A stretch of DNA of 32,624 nucleotides. Source: UBA1258 sp963643225 (GTDB lineage: Bacteria > Bacillota > Clostridia > Lachnospirales > Lachnospiraceae). Under the pieces are notes generated by a model. The model searched no databases, was not told the origin of the DNA, and worked only from the letters and a program-made list of their open reading frames with translations. Both the position numbers and the translations under genes were made by a program. The DNA lies in the NCBI GenBank assembly GCA_963643225.1, contig CAVIIX010000021.1:1-32624 (forward strand). The letters are read 5' to 3'. Positions 15,897 through 23,930 of this stretch are shown here, piece by piece; the first letter of the stretch is position 1; each line of letters opens with the position of its first letter.

Positions 15897-17123
15897 TTAC
15901 TGAATGTCAGCGTCGTTGAAGGAATCGCCGCACTGAGGACAGAATTTAGGGGGATTTGTGGGATCTGCAGGAGTCCAGCCGCACTTATCACACTTATATA
16001 AAGGAGCGCCTGCGGGCTTTGCTGAGCCACAGTTCATACAGAACTTGCCCTGGTTAACTGTACCGCATGAGCAGGTCCATCCCTGAACAGCTGTCTGCTG
16101 AGTAGCTGCCTGCTGTGTCTGCTGTGCAGCACCCATCTGGAAAAGGCTCTGTGCATTCATGCCGCCGGCATTACCAGCCATGTTCATGCCCATAAAGCCT
16201 GCCATTGCACCATTAGCATTTGAAGCTGCTGATTTCATGGCATCTGCCTGAGCGCTTACAAGTGTAGCTGCTGCCATGTTGGGGTTCATGTTGATGGCAT
16301 TTCTCTGAGCCTGCTTAATCATGTCTGCGTCTTCATCAGGAAGTGTAACAGAGCCAAGAGCAACGCTTCTTACGGAAATACCTCTTAAGGCTGACCACTT
16401 GGAAGAAAGCTCCTCCTGCATAGCGTTAGCAAGATCTGTGTTATGTGCAATAATCTGGTTAGGACGAAGTTCCATGTCAGAAAGCTTTGCAAGTGCAGGC
16501 TGTAATGCCGCAATGAATTCTGTCTTTAATGTATTGTCAAGTTCGTCTCTTCTGTATTCTCTCTGAATATTGCCGCATACGTTTGTGTAGAAAAGTAAGG
16601 GATCGGAAATAATGTAGGAATAAACACCCGAGCATCTTAAGGATACATCAAGGTCAAGACCGATCTTTGAATCAACTACACGGAAAGGAACGGGGTTGGG
16701 AGTACCGAATTTGTTATCAAGGATTTCCTTGGTATTGAAATAGTATACTCTCTGATCCTTACCGGTGTCGCCGCCGTATGTAAATCTCTTTGCCATTGTT
16801 TTAAAGGAAGCAACAATGCTTTCACCTAAATTACCTGCAAAGATTGTGGGTTCTGTTGATGCATCAAAGGTAAATTCGCCGGGTTCTGAACAAACTTCAA
16901 CGATCTTACCCTGTTCTACGATAATCATACACTGACCGTCTGCAACCGCAATACCGGAACCGCTTGAAATAATGTTGTCATCGCCTGTATTATTACCCTT
17001 TGTACGCTTAATGCCCTTAGTAACCAATACACTCTTGTCCATTGCTTCGCAATAGAAAAACTCTTTCCACTGATCTGAAAGTGTACCCTTAGCAGAGTCT
17101 GCTATAGCTTTAATTAATCCCAT
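15897..17123 (-). CDS. SPFH-domain protein with C-terminal zinc ribbons (YdjI-like)
   Basis: The 408-residue protein has an N-terminal SPFH/virion-core-like domain (about 1-280): it starts MGLIKAIADSAKGTLSDQW and contains EPGEFTFDASTEPTIF and a band-7-like stretch near LRCSGVYSYIISDPLLFY. An Ala/Met/Gly/Gln-rich linker (about 285-348) leads to two zinc ribbons at about 350-408, with cysteine pairs CSC, CMNC, CDKC and CPQC. Such proteins assemble at membranes and serve as scaffolds; YdjI of Bacillus is the nearest described relative by architecture. It heads the three-gene cluster, and AAAGGAG lies upstream of its ATG. No PspA gene is visible here, unlike in Bacillus. Confidence 0.85.
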   Translation of the reverse strand: MGLIKAIADSAKGTLSDQWKEFFYCEAMDKSVLVTKGIKRTKGNNTGDDNIISSGSGIAVADGQCMIIVEQGKIVEVCSEPGEFTFDASTEPTIFAGNLGESIVASFKTMAKRFTYGGDTGKDQRVYYFNTKEILDNKFGTPNPVPFRVVDSKIGLDLDVSLRCSGVYSYIISDPLLFYTNVCGNIQREYRRDELDNTLKTEFIAALQPALAKLSDMELRPNQIIAHNTDLANAMQEELSSKWSALRGISVRSVALGSVTLPDEDADMIKQAQRNAINMNPNMAAATLVSAQADAMKSAASNANGAMAGFMGMNMAGNAGGMNAQSLFQMGAAQQTQQAATQQTAVQGWTCSCGTVNQGKFCMNCGSAKPAGAPLYKCDKCGWTPADPTNPPKFCPQCGDSFNDADIQ

Positions 17124-17219
17124 TTTTTGAAATCTCCTTTCGATTATCCAAAAGGCCTACGCCTTAATTTACTTAGTGCTTTACACCTCTTTAAGAATAT
17201 CAAATTTTCATTTTTACCA

Positions 17220-17239
17220 AACTACCTAAATGGGTAGTT
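17220..17239 (-). terminator. Hairpin after the response-regulator gene
   Basis: AACTACC (17220-17226) and GGTAGTT (17233-17239) form a 7-bp stem just past the LuxR-type regulator stop. The following minus-strand bases (TGGTAAAAATG) lack a good T-run, so its efficiency as a terminator is doubtful. Confidence 0.45.
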
Positions 17240-17252
17240 ATTACATTTTAAG

Positions 17253-17876
17253 TTAAAATCCCGGCACTATCAGCTTCTGTTCAACCGCATCAATTGCCAG
17301 CTGATACCTGTTTGAATAGCCTGCCTTCTGAAGCATATTGTTAATATGAAATTTAACCGTATTTTCGCTCACGAAAAGTTCATCCGCAATTTCCTTATTA
17401 AGCATACCGTTACAAAGACACCTTAAAACCTTCATTTCCATAGGTGTAAATTCTAAGCTTTTGGCAAGGCCAATTGAAACTGAGGGAGTAGAATCCGGAT
17501 AAACTGATTCCCCGTTTACAGTACGGTCAAAAATATCAAGTAATCCCACTTCACCCATTTCCTTATACCAGAAGCTTTCACACCCTGCTTCTTTTGCCTT
17601 CTCCAAAAACGAAGCTTCCGGAAGTGAGGTCGCAATAATTATCTTTATATTCGGAAATTTCTCTTTTATTTCTTTTGCAGCCTCCAGACCGTTTTCTTTA
17701 TTCTTTGTATATACATCCATTAAAATCAAATCAACGTGACTTCTCATACAGAAGGGAAGTGCAGCATTTGCATTCTCTAAAGATGCCGCAAGCTCGTATT
17801 TTTCGCTTTTTGAAATAATCGCTTCAAATAAAGTTCTTATTGTGACCGCATCGTCAACTATCAGTACCCTCTTCAT
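17253..17876 (-). CDS. LuxR/NarL-family response regulator
   Basis: This 207-residue two-domain regulator has a receiver domain at 1-125 with acidic Asp8/Asp9, phospho-acceptor Asp54 (LILMDVYT), the threonine of IIIATS and the lysine of FWYKE. A LuxR-type helix-turn-helix follows at 143-200 (FTPMEMKVLRCLCNG, LNKEIADELFVSENTVKFHI). It should bind DNA when phosphorylated by the kinase whose gene overlaps its start by 23 bases. The target genes are unknown; the divergent spacing of nearby operons gives no clear regulon. All key residues are present. Confidence 0.93.
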   Translation of the reverse strand: MKRVLIVDDAVTIRTLFEAIISKSEKYELAASLENANAALPFCMRSHVDLILMDVYTKNKENGLEAAKEIKEKFPNIKIIIATSLPEASFLEKAKEAGCESFWYKEMGEVGLLDIFDRTVNGESVYPDSTPSVSIGLAKSLEFTPMEMKVLRCLCNGMLNKEIADELFVSENTVKFHINNMLQKAGYSNRYQLAIDAVEQKLIVPGF

Positions 17877-19131
17877 CTGTTTCCTCTTTCTTAATAAACA
17901 AGCTAAGCTCTACGCCGTTCCATACACTTACGGTCATGGAGCCACCTGCCTCTTCTATCTCTCTTTTTAAAGAGCTTAAGCCTCCGCCTTCGTGTATTGT
18001 AATGTCCGGACACACACCGTCATCCGAAATGTATATGTGGTATCCGTCCGGAAGTGACCTTGACACAACCTTTATTTCATTGGCATAGGCATGTCTTATT
18101 GAATTATACATTGCTTCTCTTAATGCTCTTACCGCAAGCCTGTTTTCGCCTGGAAATTCACCCTCTATTTTAAGACTGACGCCAAGCGTCTCTGCCTGAT
18201 TTAATACTTCCTTTAATTCCTCCTTAAAAACATTGCTTTCCGAAACGTTCTGTTCAAAGGCGTTAATTGTATTTTTCCACACATAAAGAATCTCTTCTAT
18301 ATTTTTATCAGAAAATTCCTTATCCCTTAAGGCTTTCCTTGTACGTAAAATTGCGTTACCTAACTGGTCGTGGATTCTTATCTTATAATTAAGCAGTTCT
18401 TCGTCATTTTTAGATTCCGAAATACTTCTTAGCATTCTCGAAAGCTTATAATTTAATTTAATAAGCTTTTTGTTTTCCTCTGACAGAGCCGACCGCTTTT
18501 TATAGGTCTTTGTAACATCACGGGCTAAAATTTCTATGTATTCGCGGTCTGCATCCTTTAATAAGTTTCTTTCAAAGCTGTAAACTGTGCCGTCACTAAA
18601 AAGAATCGCCGGCCACTGGGTAAAGTCAATCCGTCGTCCTCCTTTTGATTCGTCAAAAGAAATAATCCTGTTCCATAGCCTGAAGCCGCTATATAAATAT
18701 TCTCCTGTAAGACAGTATGAAAGCTCCTCCATTTTGCGGTTTTTAAGTACGATGCTTCCGTCAACTCTCATATATAAAAGCCCGCAGTCAAGCTCGTTTA
18801 AGGCCGTCTGAATGGAGGATTTCGTAATGGAAGTATAGTGAAGTCTCACTTCATTAAAAATGCCTGCTACAGCATATATAAATATTGAAGCCGGAATTAT
18901 AATTTGTGCTAAGAAGGGCGCTTCACATATTTTTACTGCAAAAGAAAAATTCTTTTTCCCTTCACATATTAAAGACCCGGCCACAAGCTGTGGCATACAC
19001 AATAAATTTAAAAGGATACATAAGATAAAATTATATAGTTTTCTATTTCTAAAAAAATTCATGGCAAGGTTAATATTTAAAAGCACCATGTCAAGCAGTA
19101 AAAACATAAGAATAAATTCAAGGAGATTCAC
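17854..19131 (-). CDS. Membrane sensor histidine kinase (HisKA_3/NarL-partner type)
   Basis: The 425-residue kinase has three or so N-terminal membrane segments (to about residue 92), a PAS-like middle (107-205), a coiled coil and the phospho-accepting His254 in IRIHDQLGNA, followed by a C-terminal HATPase domain with LREAMYNSIRHA (N-box), SDDGVCP (G1) and GGGLSSLK (G2). This is the standard partner of LuxR-type regulators. The 3' end overlaps the regulator start by 23 bases, and its own start is inside the end of the next upstream gene by 14 bases, so all three are co-translated. The signal is unknown. Confidence 0.9.
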   Translation of the reverse strand: MNLLEFILMFLLLDMVLLNINLAMNFFRNRKLYNFILCILLNLLCMPQLVAGSLICEGKKNFSFAVKICEAPFLAQIIIPASIFIYAVAGIFNEVRLHYTSITKSSIQTALNELDCGLLYMRVDGSIVLKNRKMEELSYCLTGEYLYSGFRLWNRIISFDESKGGRRIDFTQWPAILFSDGTVYSFERNLLKDADREYIEILARDVTKTYKKRSALSEENKKLIKLNYKLSRMLRSISESKNDEELLNYKIRIHDQLGNAILRTRKALRDKEFSDKNIEEILYVWKNTINAFEQNVSESNVFKEELKEVLNQAETLGVSLKIEGEFPGENRLAVRALREAMYNSIRHAYANEIKVVSRSLPDGYHIYISDDGVCPDITIHEGGGLSSLKREIEEAGGSMTVSVWNGVELSLFIKKEETDEEGTDS

Positions 19132-20803
19132 GTTTTTGCACCTCCTTATTTTTCTTATTTAAAGAAAACAAAAGAGTTATTTCGTTATTTTCATCATCCT
19201 CTTCAAAATCAAAATTAAAATCTTTAATTTTTCTAAGACTTTCTTTGTTAAAAGCCTTTGAAAGACTCAGGCTTAATGTCAGAGTGCACCTGTTTTCATC
19301 ACCTGAAACAATTGCACTTACATATGAAAGTGAATCAAGGTATTCCTCCAAAACCGTTTCTAAGGCAGAATACAGATAAAGGGCTTCGTGCACGTTTAAT
19401 TCAATTTCCTTATTTATATGAAAATCAGCCTTTATGCCGCAGTCTCTTAAATTATCAAAGCTTTCTTTAAAGCAAAGCATCAATTCCTCATTGAAATTTA
19501 CAAGCTTAGTTTCAGATAAAAGCAGTAAATTACTTTTTCTTTTGACAAAAACGCCGCATATATCAATAAGCCTTAACGCGCCTTCAAGCTCCTCACCCTT
19601 TAAACTCTTTGCTGCATCTATTAGCCTTAATAAATAAGCATATTTATCTGAAAGACTTGAAAAAATAATGTCGTAGAGTCTGTTTCGTTCAAGTATCGCC
19701 TGGTGTCGCTTTTCTATTTTAATTGATTCCTCCAAGGATTCCCTGGCCTCCTTAACAGATTCAATCGCCACTGAAAGTCTTTTTATAGAGCGGTTTATTT
19801 CCGTATTGTCCCGCTCCCAAACAGCATATCCGCCCTTAATCGGCACCGACACAAGCTCAGTATCCTCGTCAGGATAAGTCACACCCTCATTTAAAATTTC
19901 CTCAATTTCCATATTGGTTAAGCTTCTGGCTTCATAGGATTCGTAAACGGTTTCACCCTTTTTATTCAAAATACGCACTTTCGCTGTTGAATGGTTAAAG
20001 CACCAGGTGTAGTCGGTATTTGAAGGAATCATGCCTGTCTGAATCAGGCTTTCAAACATACCGACTGCAAGCATAATAAAGCCTGACGTAAATTCAGGAT
20101 GCACGCTTAAGGAAAGAGACTCTAGCAAAAGAGAATATCCTGTATAGAGCACGCCGGTTAAAAGTACTAAATAAGGCGCCAGTACTCTTTTATCAAATTT
20201 ATTCTCTCCTATGTCAACATTACGGGGAAGTCTTAAAACGGAAAAAACAATAATCAAAAAAATCCAGGCAGCGACAATAAAATACCCGTAATTATGCCTT
20301 GTAGAGCCTGAATTTTCATCTGTAAACCACACTAAATTATGTAAGTCATTTGTAAGTGTAAACAGCATTAATGCTAAAGAAAACGTAAAAATAAGCGCTC
20401 TATGCTTTCTTAATTTATCTAAATCCAAATCTGCAATGCATTCACAAGCCATGAAAAAGCAGTACACAATGCCAAGAAAAGGAACGTAATAAAGATATCC
20501 TAAAACATGTGACAATGCAGACTGATACATAACATACCACTTTAAAGAACGGATAAACACCCATAAAATCATTAAAAGATCCGAAGCAATCAAATACCTC
20601 CTCACTCTTTCATGCATGATGCGCTTCATAATGGCAATTCCCCAGTATGCAAGCAGTGCAAAATAAAGGCTTACCGACACAAATTCCATAAGCTTCTTTA
20701 TGGCTCTGTTATCAAAAGAAACGCCTCTTAACGCCTCGGTAACAATAATAACACCAAGCACCAATATTAAATTACTGACTATTCTCTTAAGCTGGGATTT
20801 CAT
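19118..20803 (-). CDS. Multi-span membrane sensor with degenerate kinase-like tail
   Basis: A 561-residue protein with about eight hydrophobic segments in residues 10-260, a PAS-like stretch near 265-330 (TYSWCFNHSTAKVRILNKKGETVY-type region, here beginning DYTWCFN), a coiled coil around 340-375 and a C-terminal region resembling a histidine-kinase dimerisation and ATPase fold. I find no HDxLG histidine box, no N-box and no glycine-rich ATP lid, so it is probably catalytically dead. It overlaps the active kinase by 14 bases and is first in the operon, suggesting a co-sensor or pseudokinase. No ribosome binding site precedes its ATG (see the promoter entry). Confidence 0.78.
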   Translation of the reverse strand: MKSQLKRIVSNLILVLGVIIVTEALRGVSFDNRAIKKLMEFVSVSLYFALLAYWGIAIMKRIMHERVRRYLIASDLLMILWVFIRSLKWYVMYQSALSHVLGYLYYVPFLGIVYCFFMACECIADLDLDKLRKHRALIFTFSLALMLFTLTNDLHNLVWFTDENSGSTRHNYGYFIVAAWIFLIIVFSVLRLPRNVDIGENKFDKRVLAPYLVLLTGVLYTGYSLLLESLSLSVHPEFTSGFIMLAVGMFESLIQTGMIPSNTDYTWCFNHSTAKVRILNKKGETVYESYEARSLTNMEIEEILNEGVTYPDEDTELVSVPIKGGYAVWERDNTEINRSIKRLSVAIESVKEARESLEESIKIEKRHQAILERNRLYDIIFSSLSDKYAYLLRLIDAAKSLKGEELEGALRLIDICGVFVKRKSNLLLLSETKLVNFNEELMLCFKESFDNLRDCGIKADFHINKEIELNVHEALYLYSALETVLEEYLDSLSYVSAIVSGDENRCTLTLSLSLSKAFNKESLRKIKDFNFDFEEDDENNEITLLFSLNKKNKEVQKRESP

Positions 20804-20810
20804 TAGAATA

Positions 20811-20838
20811 ATTATAACATAAAACGGGTATTTGTTAC
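20811..20838 (-). promoter_or_regulatory. Extended -10 promoter placed for a leaderless transcript
   Basis: Minus-strand TATAAT (20816-20811) is preceded by TGT, an extended -10. GTAACA, matching four of six -35 positions, lies 16 bases upstream (20838-20833) inside the preceding terminator hairpin. Seven bases separate TATAAT from the ATG at 20803, so transcription would begin at or beside the start codon. Confidence 0.6.
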
Positions 20839-20841
20839 CCG
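20821..20841 (-). terminator. Terminator downstream of the EAL gene
   Basis: CGGGTA (20825-20830) pairs with TACCCG (20836-20841), and on the minus strand the stem is followed by TTTT (20824-20821). It ends the transcript of the phosphodiesterase gene just before the next promoter. Confidence 0.65.
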
Positions 20842-20845
20842 GAAG

Positions 20846-20883
20846 TTTAACTCAGTCGGAGTTTAGGCTCCGACTGAGTTAAA
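20846..20883 (-). terminator. 16-bp hairpin spanning the EAL gene stop codon
   Basis: TTTAACTCAGTCGGAG (20846-20861) is exactly complementary to 20868-20883, with a six-base loop that includes part of the TAA stop codon (20863-20865). The last codons of the EAL gene form one arm. It lies just before the smaller terminator hairpin and probably protects or ends the mRNA. Confidence 0.7.
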
Positions 20884-23133
20884 TTCTTTAACAAATTTAA
20901 CGAATTCTTCGATGCCGATGGGACGGGAGTAGTGATATCCCTGGGCAACATCCGCATTAAAGTGGATTGCACTTTCTGCATTGTCTAAGGTTTCAACACC
21001 TTCAACGATGATTTTTGCATCAAGCTCATGTATCATGCCGGACATGGCATTTATGATGACTTCACGTTTTTTGTCTACAGCATCCTCGCTCATAAAGCCC
21101 ATGTCAAGCTTTACCACGTCAAAAGGCATATGCATTAAAGCGTTTAATGAAGAATAGCCTGAACCAAAGTCATCTATCTCTACAATGAAGCCCATTTCCC
21201 GTAAGGCATCCATTGTATAAATTAAAACATCTCTGTTATTTACGCAAGCGCTTTCAGTGATTTCCACATGAAGCTTGTTATACGGAATCTCGTATTTTTT
21301 CACGATTGAATCAAGTATTGATACAACGTCCATATGCATGATGTCTATCTGTGATACATTTATCGAAATCGGCCCGTCATATAAACGTTCTCTTTCAAAA
21401 TATGCAATTGTATTTGCTGCTTCCTCCCACACATATTTATCAAGCCTTGTAATATAGATATTGCTTTCAAATAAAGGGATAAAATCATTAGGCGGGATTA
21501 ATCCAAGTATCGGATGATTCCAACGTACAAGCGCTTCCGCTCCGCACACCTTCTTTGTGGTTAAGTCAATCTGTGGCTGCAATTCAATAAAAAATTCTCG
21601 CTTTTCAATGGCATAATGCATTTCAGACAAAAGAAGCTGCCTTTTCTTTTGCTCCTCGGCCATTCCCTTTGAATATTCAAGAACCTGCGTATTGACACGC
21701 TCCTTGCATTTTGCAAGTGCTAAAAGAGCTAATTCATAATAATATTCAACCGGCTTTGTCATATCCTGCATCACTACAAAGCCATGGCATATGTCTACTT
21801 GTATTTCAACGCCTTTATCTATCGTGATGGTAAGATGGCTTGTTTCCCTGACAATTTCATGAACGTATTCAAAAGGAAGAATACTTGAAAATTTGCCTTC
21901 TGCAGTACGGCCGTAAAGCATAGGAAATTCATGATGATAGTTATGTAATTTCTTAGCCATTTCCTTTAACACAAGGTCCCCCACCTTCGTGCCGTACAAG
22001 CCGTTAATTCCCTTAAAATTACATATACCACTCACCATTACAGCGTAGTCTCCAAAAGAATTCTGTTCCTTTAAAAGTTCAGGAGCCTTCTCAAGAAAAC
22101 CCACTCTGTTATAAGACTTTGTCAGAGAATCAAATATTGCTGCATCGTGTTCTCTTTCTAACTGCCTTGTGCTTTCAGTTACATCATGGAAAATGAAGGC
22201 AGAGGCAACATATAAATTTTTCTTATCATAAACAGGCTTATATAACACCTCGTAGTTATACGATTTTATGGCACGCAGATATTTGCCCTCTTTATCCGGG
22301 CAGTTAAGGATCTTTAATAAATTTTCTTTTGAAGAAAGAGCCTCCTCGTCAAAAAGCCGCTTTGCCATATCATTTACTTTAATAACCTTATCCTCGTTAT
22401 CGTAAAGAATGGTTGCATCGCTTATGTTATCGTCCACATACCACTGAAGGTTTTTCATAAGCTTAAGAGGTGAGTAGTCGTAGGTTGCAAAATATATTAA
22501 AAGTCCTGCTATTCCGTAAAGATATCTTGAATATTTAAAAGAAGCCGTGGTATTAAAGCCAAAAGCCATGTCGCTAACAACTACTATAAATAAAATCCAA
22601 AGAATAATTTCATATCGCAGTCTGTAATAGTGGGAGTAGGAGAAAATTTTCCGTAAAAGGGAAAAGACCATTAAAGCAATCATGGCAAGGCAGACTGCTA
22701 TATGGAAATAATAGAAAAGCTTAGGCTCTAAAATTGCAAATTTTTCATGTTCGTAGGTATAAATTTTAAATTCCCCTACAAAATGATTTATGGGATTTGT
22801 AAAAAAAACAATTGAATCTATAAGCGCAAGGCCTGTAGCGATGAGTCTAAAATCCTTTCGCAAAGCACGTCCTTCAAGCAAATATATAAACATTAAAAGG
22901 CTTAATAAAGCCCAGTCTATCAGTAAATGCTCAAGGCAGCAAAAAACAGACATAAGCTCTTCATCATTTTCAAAATAATTAAGAGTGTATGCCCAGAGGA
23001 CCAGTGTTGAACAGATTAATGCACTGGCTAAATATCTTCCCAACCGGTTTTTCTTTAAAAAACTTTTAATTATGCAGTAAGTAAGCATAATATTTACAAT
23101 AAGAAAGCCGATATTAAGTATGATGCATTCCAT
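20863..23133 (-). CDS. Membrane c-di-GMP phosphodiesterase (7TM-PAS-degenerate GGDEF-EAL)
   Basis: The 756-residue protein has about seven N-terminal membrane spans (1-218), a PAS-like domain (230-320), a GGDEF domain (331-490) and an EAL domain (500-750). The GGDEF active site reads AEGKF at 411-415, so cyclase activity is lost, although a regulatory GTP-binding role is possible. The EAL domain is complete: EAL 533-535, NVSQ 592-595, ExTE 624-627, DDFG 654-657, Lys675, Glu711 and Gln731. It should hydrolyse c-di-GMP to pGpG and may balance the cyclase at 5435-6577. AGAGG lies upstream of the ATG. It is transcribed alone. Confidence 0.92.
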   Translation of the reverse strand: MECIILNIGFLIVNIMLTYCIIKSFLKKNRLGRYLASALICSTLVLWAYTLNYFENDEELMSVFCCLEHLLIDWALLSLLMFIYLLEGRALRKDFRLIATGLALIDSIVFFTNPINHFVGEFKIYTYEHEKFAILEPKLFYYFHIAVCLAMIALMVFSLLRKIFSYSHYYRLRYEIILWILFIVVVSDMAFGFNTTASFKYSRYLYGIAGLLIYFATYDYSPLKLMKNLQWYVDDNISDATILYDNEDKVIKVNDMAKRLFDEEALSSKENLLKILNCPDKEGKYLRAIKSYNYEVLYKPVYDKKNLYVASAFIFHDVTESTRQLEREHDAAIFDSLTKSYNRVGFLEKAPELLKEQNSFGDYAVMVSGICNFKGINGLYGTKVGDLVLKEMAKKLHNYHHEFPMLYGRTAEGKFSSILPFEYVHEIVRETSHLTITIDKGVEIQVDICHGFVVMQDMTKPVEYYYELALLALAKCKERVNTQVLEYSKGMAEEQKKRQLLLSEMHYAIEKREFFIELQPQIDLTTKKVCGAEALVRWNHPILGLIPPNDFIPLFESNIYITRLDKYVWEEAANTIAYFERERLYDGPISINVSQIDIMHMDVVSILDSIVKKYEIPYNKLHVEITESACVNNRDVLIYTMDALREMGFIVEIDDFGSGYSSLNALMHMPFDVVKLDMGFMSEDAVDKKREVIINAMSGMIHELDAKIIVEGVETLDNAESAIHFNADVAQGYHYSRPIGIEEFVKFVKEFNSVGA

Positions 23134-23171
23134 ATAAACCTCTGAATATTACTGATTCAATTATAGTAAGC

Positions 23172-23187
23172 CTGTGTTACAACACAG
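23172..23187. promoter_or_regulatory. Palindromic operator candidate between divergent genes
   Basis: CTGTGTT-AC-AACACAG is a perfect 7+7 palindrome in the 132-base space between the EAL gene (-) and the small membrane protein gene (+). It lies 12 bases upstream of the plus-strand -35 and about 7 bases upstream of a minus-strand TATAAT (23165-23160), so a bound dimer could affect both. The protein is unknown. Confidence 0.45.
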
Positions 23188-23199
23188 TTAACACTTAAT

Positions 23200-23228
23200 T
23201 TGACACTAATTTAAAATAAAGGTAAAGT
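23200..23228 (+). promoter_or_regulatory. Promoter of the small stress-type membrane protein gene
   Basis: TTGACA (23200-23205), a 17-base spacer and TAAAGT (23223-23228). The -35 is perfect and the -10 matches at four positions. Confidence 0.65.
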
Positions 23229-23265
23229 TATGGTATGTATAAATTTATAAAAGGGAGGATTTGTT

Positions 23266-23490
23266 ATGATAAGTATCATCGTTGAGATTCTTGTCGGTGC
23301 ACTTGTGGGCTGGCTTGCAGGTATTATTATGAAATGTCAGGGTTCCTGGCTTCGTAACATCGTTATTGGTGTTTTAGCAGGCGCTATTTCCGGTTGGCTT
23401 TTCGGTGCTCACGGCTGGTTACTGGGAACAGCTCTTACCGTTGCTGTTGCCTGTGGCCTTATCTGGCTTGCAAAAAAGCTCTTTAAATAG
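23266..23490 (+). CDS. GlsB/YeaQ/YmgE-family small membrane protein
   Basis: The 74-residue protein is a glycine-rich hydrophobic peptide with two or three membrane segments (LVGALVGWLAGIIM, IVIGVLAGAISGWLFG, LLGTALTVAVACGLIWL) ending in a basic KKLFK tail. This pattern fits the transglycosylase-associated/GlsB family of stress-induced membrane proteins, whose molecular role is poorly defined. GGGAGG lies 8 bases before the ATG. It has its own promoter and a strong terminator, so it is a single-gene unit. Cys and Trp are unusually frequent for its size. Confidence 0.75.
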   Translation: MISIIVEILVGALVGWLAGIIMKCQGSWLRNIVIGVLAGAISGWLFGAHGWLLGTALTVAVACGLIWLAKKLFK

Positions 23491-23533
23491 GTCAGCTGCT
23501 AAGCATATAGGAAAAAAGCTTCCTATACGGTAA

Positions 23534-23565
23534 AAAAGCTCCCGTTCCGGGAGCTTTTATTTTTT
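23534..23565. terminator. Bidirectional terminator
   Basis: AAAAGCTCCCG (23534-23544) and CGGGAGCTTTT (23548-23558) form an 11-bp stem with a TTC loop. Plus-strand T-rich sequence follows, and the minus strand runs into TTTTTT. It serves both the small membrane gene and the convergent PII-like operon. Confidence 0.9.
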
Positions 23566-23921
23566 TATTCTGTTTTTTCTTTTGCAGCATCAGGCTTTTC
23601 ATCAGAGCGTTTGCCAAGGCCTACGGTTTTGGAAACAGGCATTGAAAAGGCAATACCCTGGCCTTCGGTATCAAGGCCTGCCTTTTGGTAAATTGCGTGA
23701 AGCACATTGTCTTTGATTTTTGAAGGTACAATCATCATTACCACGTCCTTTTCAGGCTGAATGGTGATATGGAAGAAGGCTTCCGCTTCTTTATTGGCAG
23801 TTCCCCTGGCATGTATTACGGTGCCACCACCTGCTCCCTCTGCTTTTGCCGCATCCATTACAAGATCTGTAAAGCCTGCATTTACTATACATAAAATCAT
23901 TTCGTATTTTGTTTCGCTCAT
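23565..23921 (-). CDS. PII-like signalling protein
   Basis: This 118-residue protein has the PII-like ferredoxin-fold pattern: a first strand YEMILCIVNAG, the loop GAGGGTVIHARG in place of a long T-loop, strand VVMMIVPSKIKDNVLHAI and the closing GQGIAFSMPVSKTVGL, which parallels the PII B/C-loop region. A charged tail follows. Classical PII proteins sense ATP/ADP and 2-oxoglutarate and clamp transporters or enzymes. It is last in the nadE/DUF1538 operon, 9 bases after the second PII-like gene, with AGGAGG. It most likely regulates the DUF1538 membrane protein. No uridylylatable tyrosine is evident in the loop. Confidence 0.78.
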   Translation of the reverse strand: MSETKYEMILCIVNAGFTDLVMDAAKAEGAGGGTVIHARGTANKEAEAFFHITIQPEKDVVMMIVPSKIKDNVLHAIYQKAGLDTEGQGIAFSMPVSKTVGLGKRSDEKPDAAKEKTE

Positions 23922-23930
23922 ATCTGCCTC

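Noticed and set aside
20863..23133. Bifunctional cyclase/phosphodiesterase
   Set aside because: The GGDEF motif is AEGKF and cannot catalyse synthesis; only the EAL domain has its full residue set.
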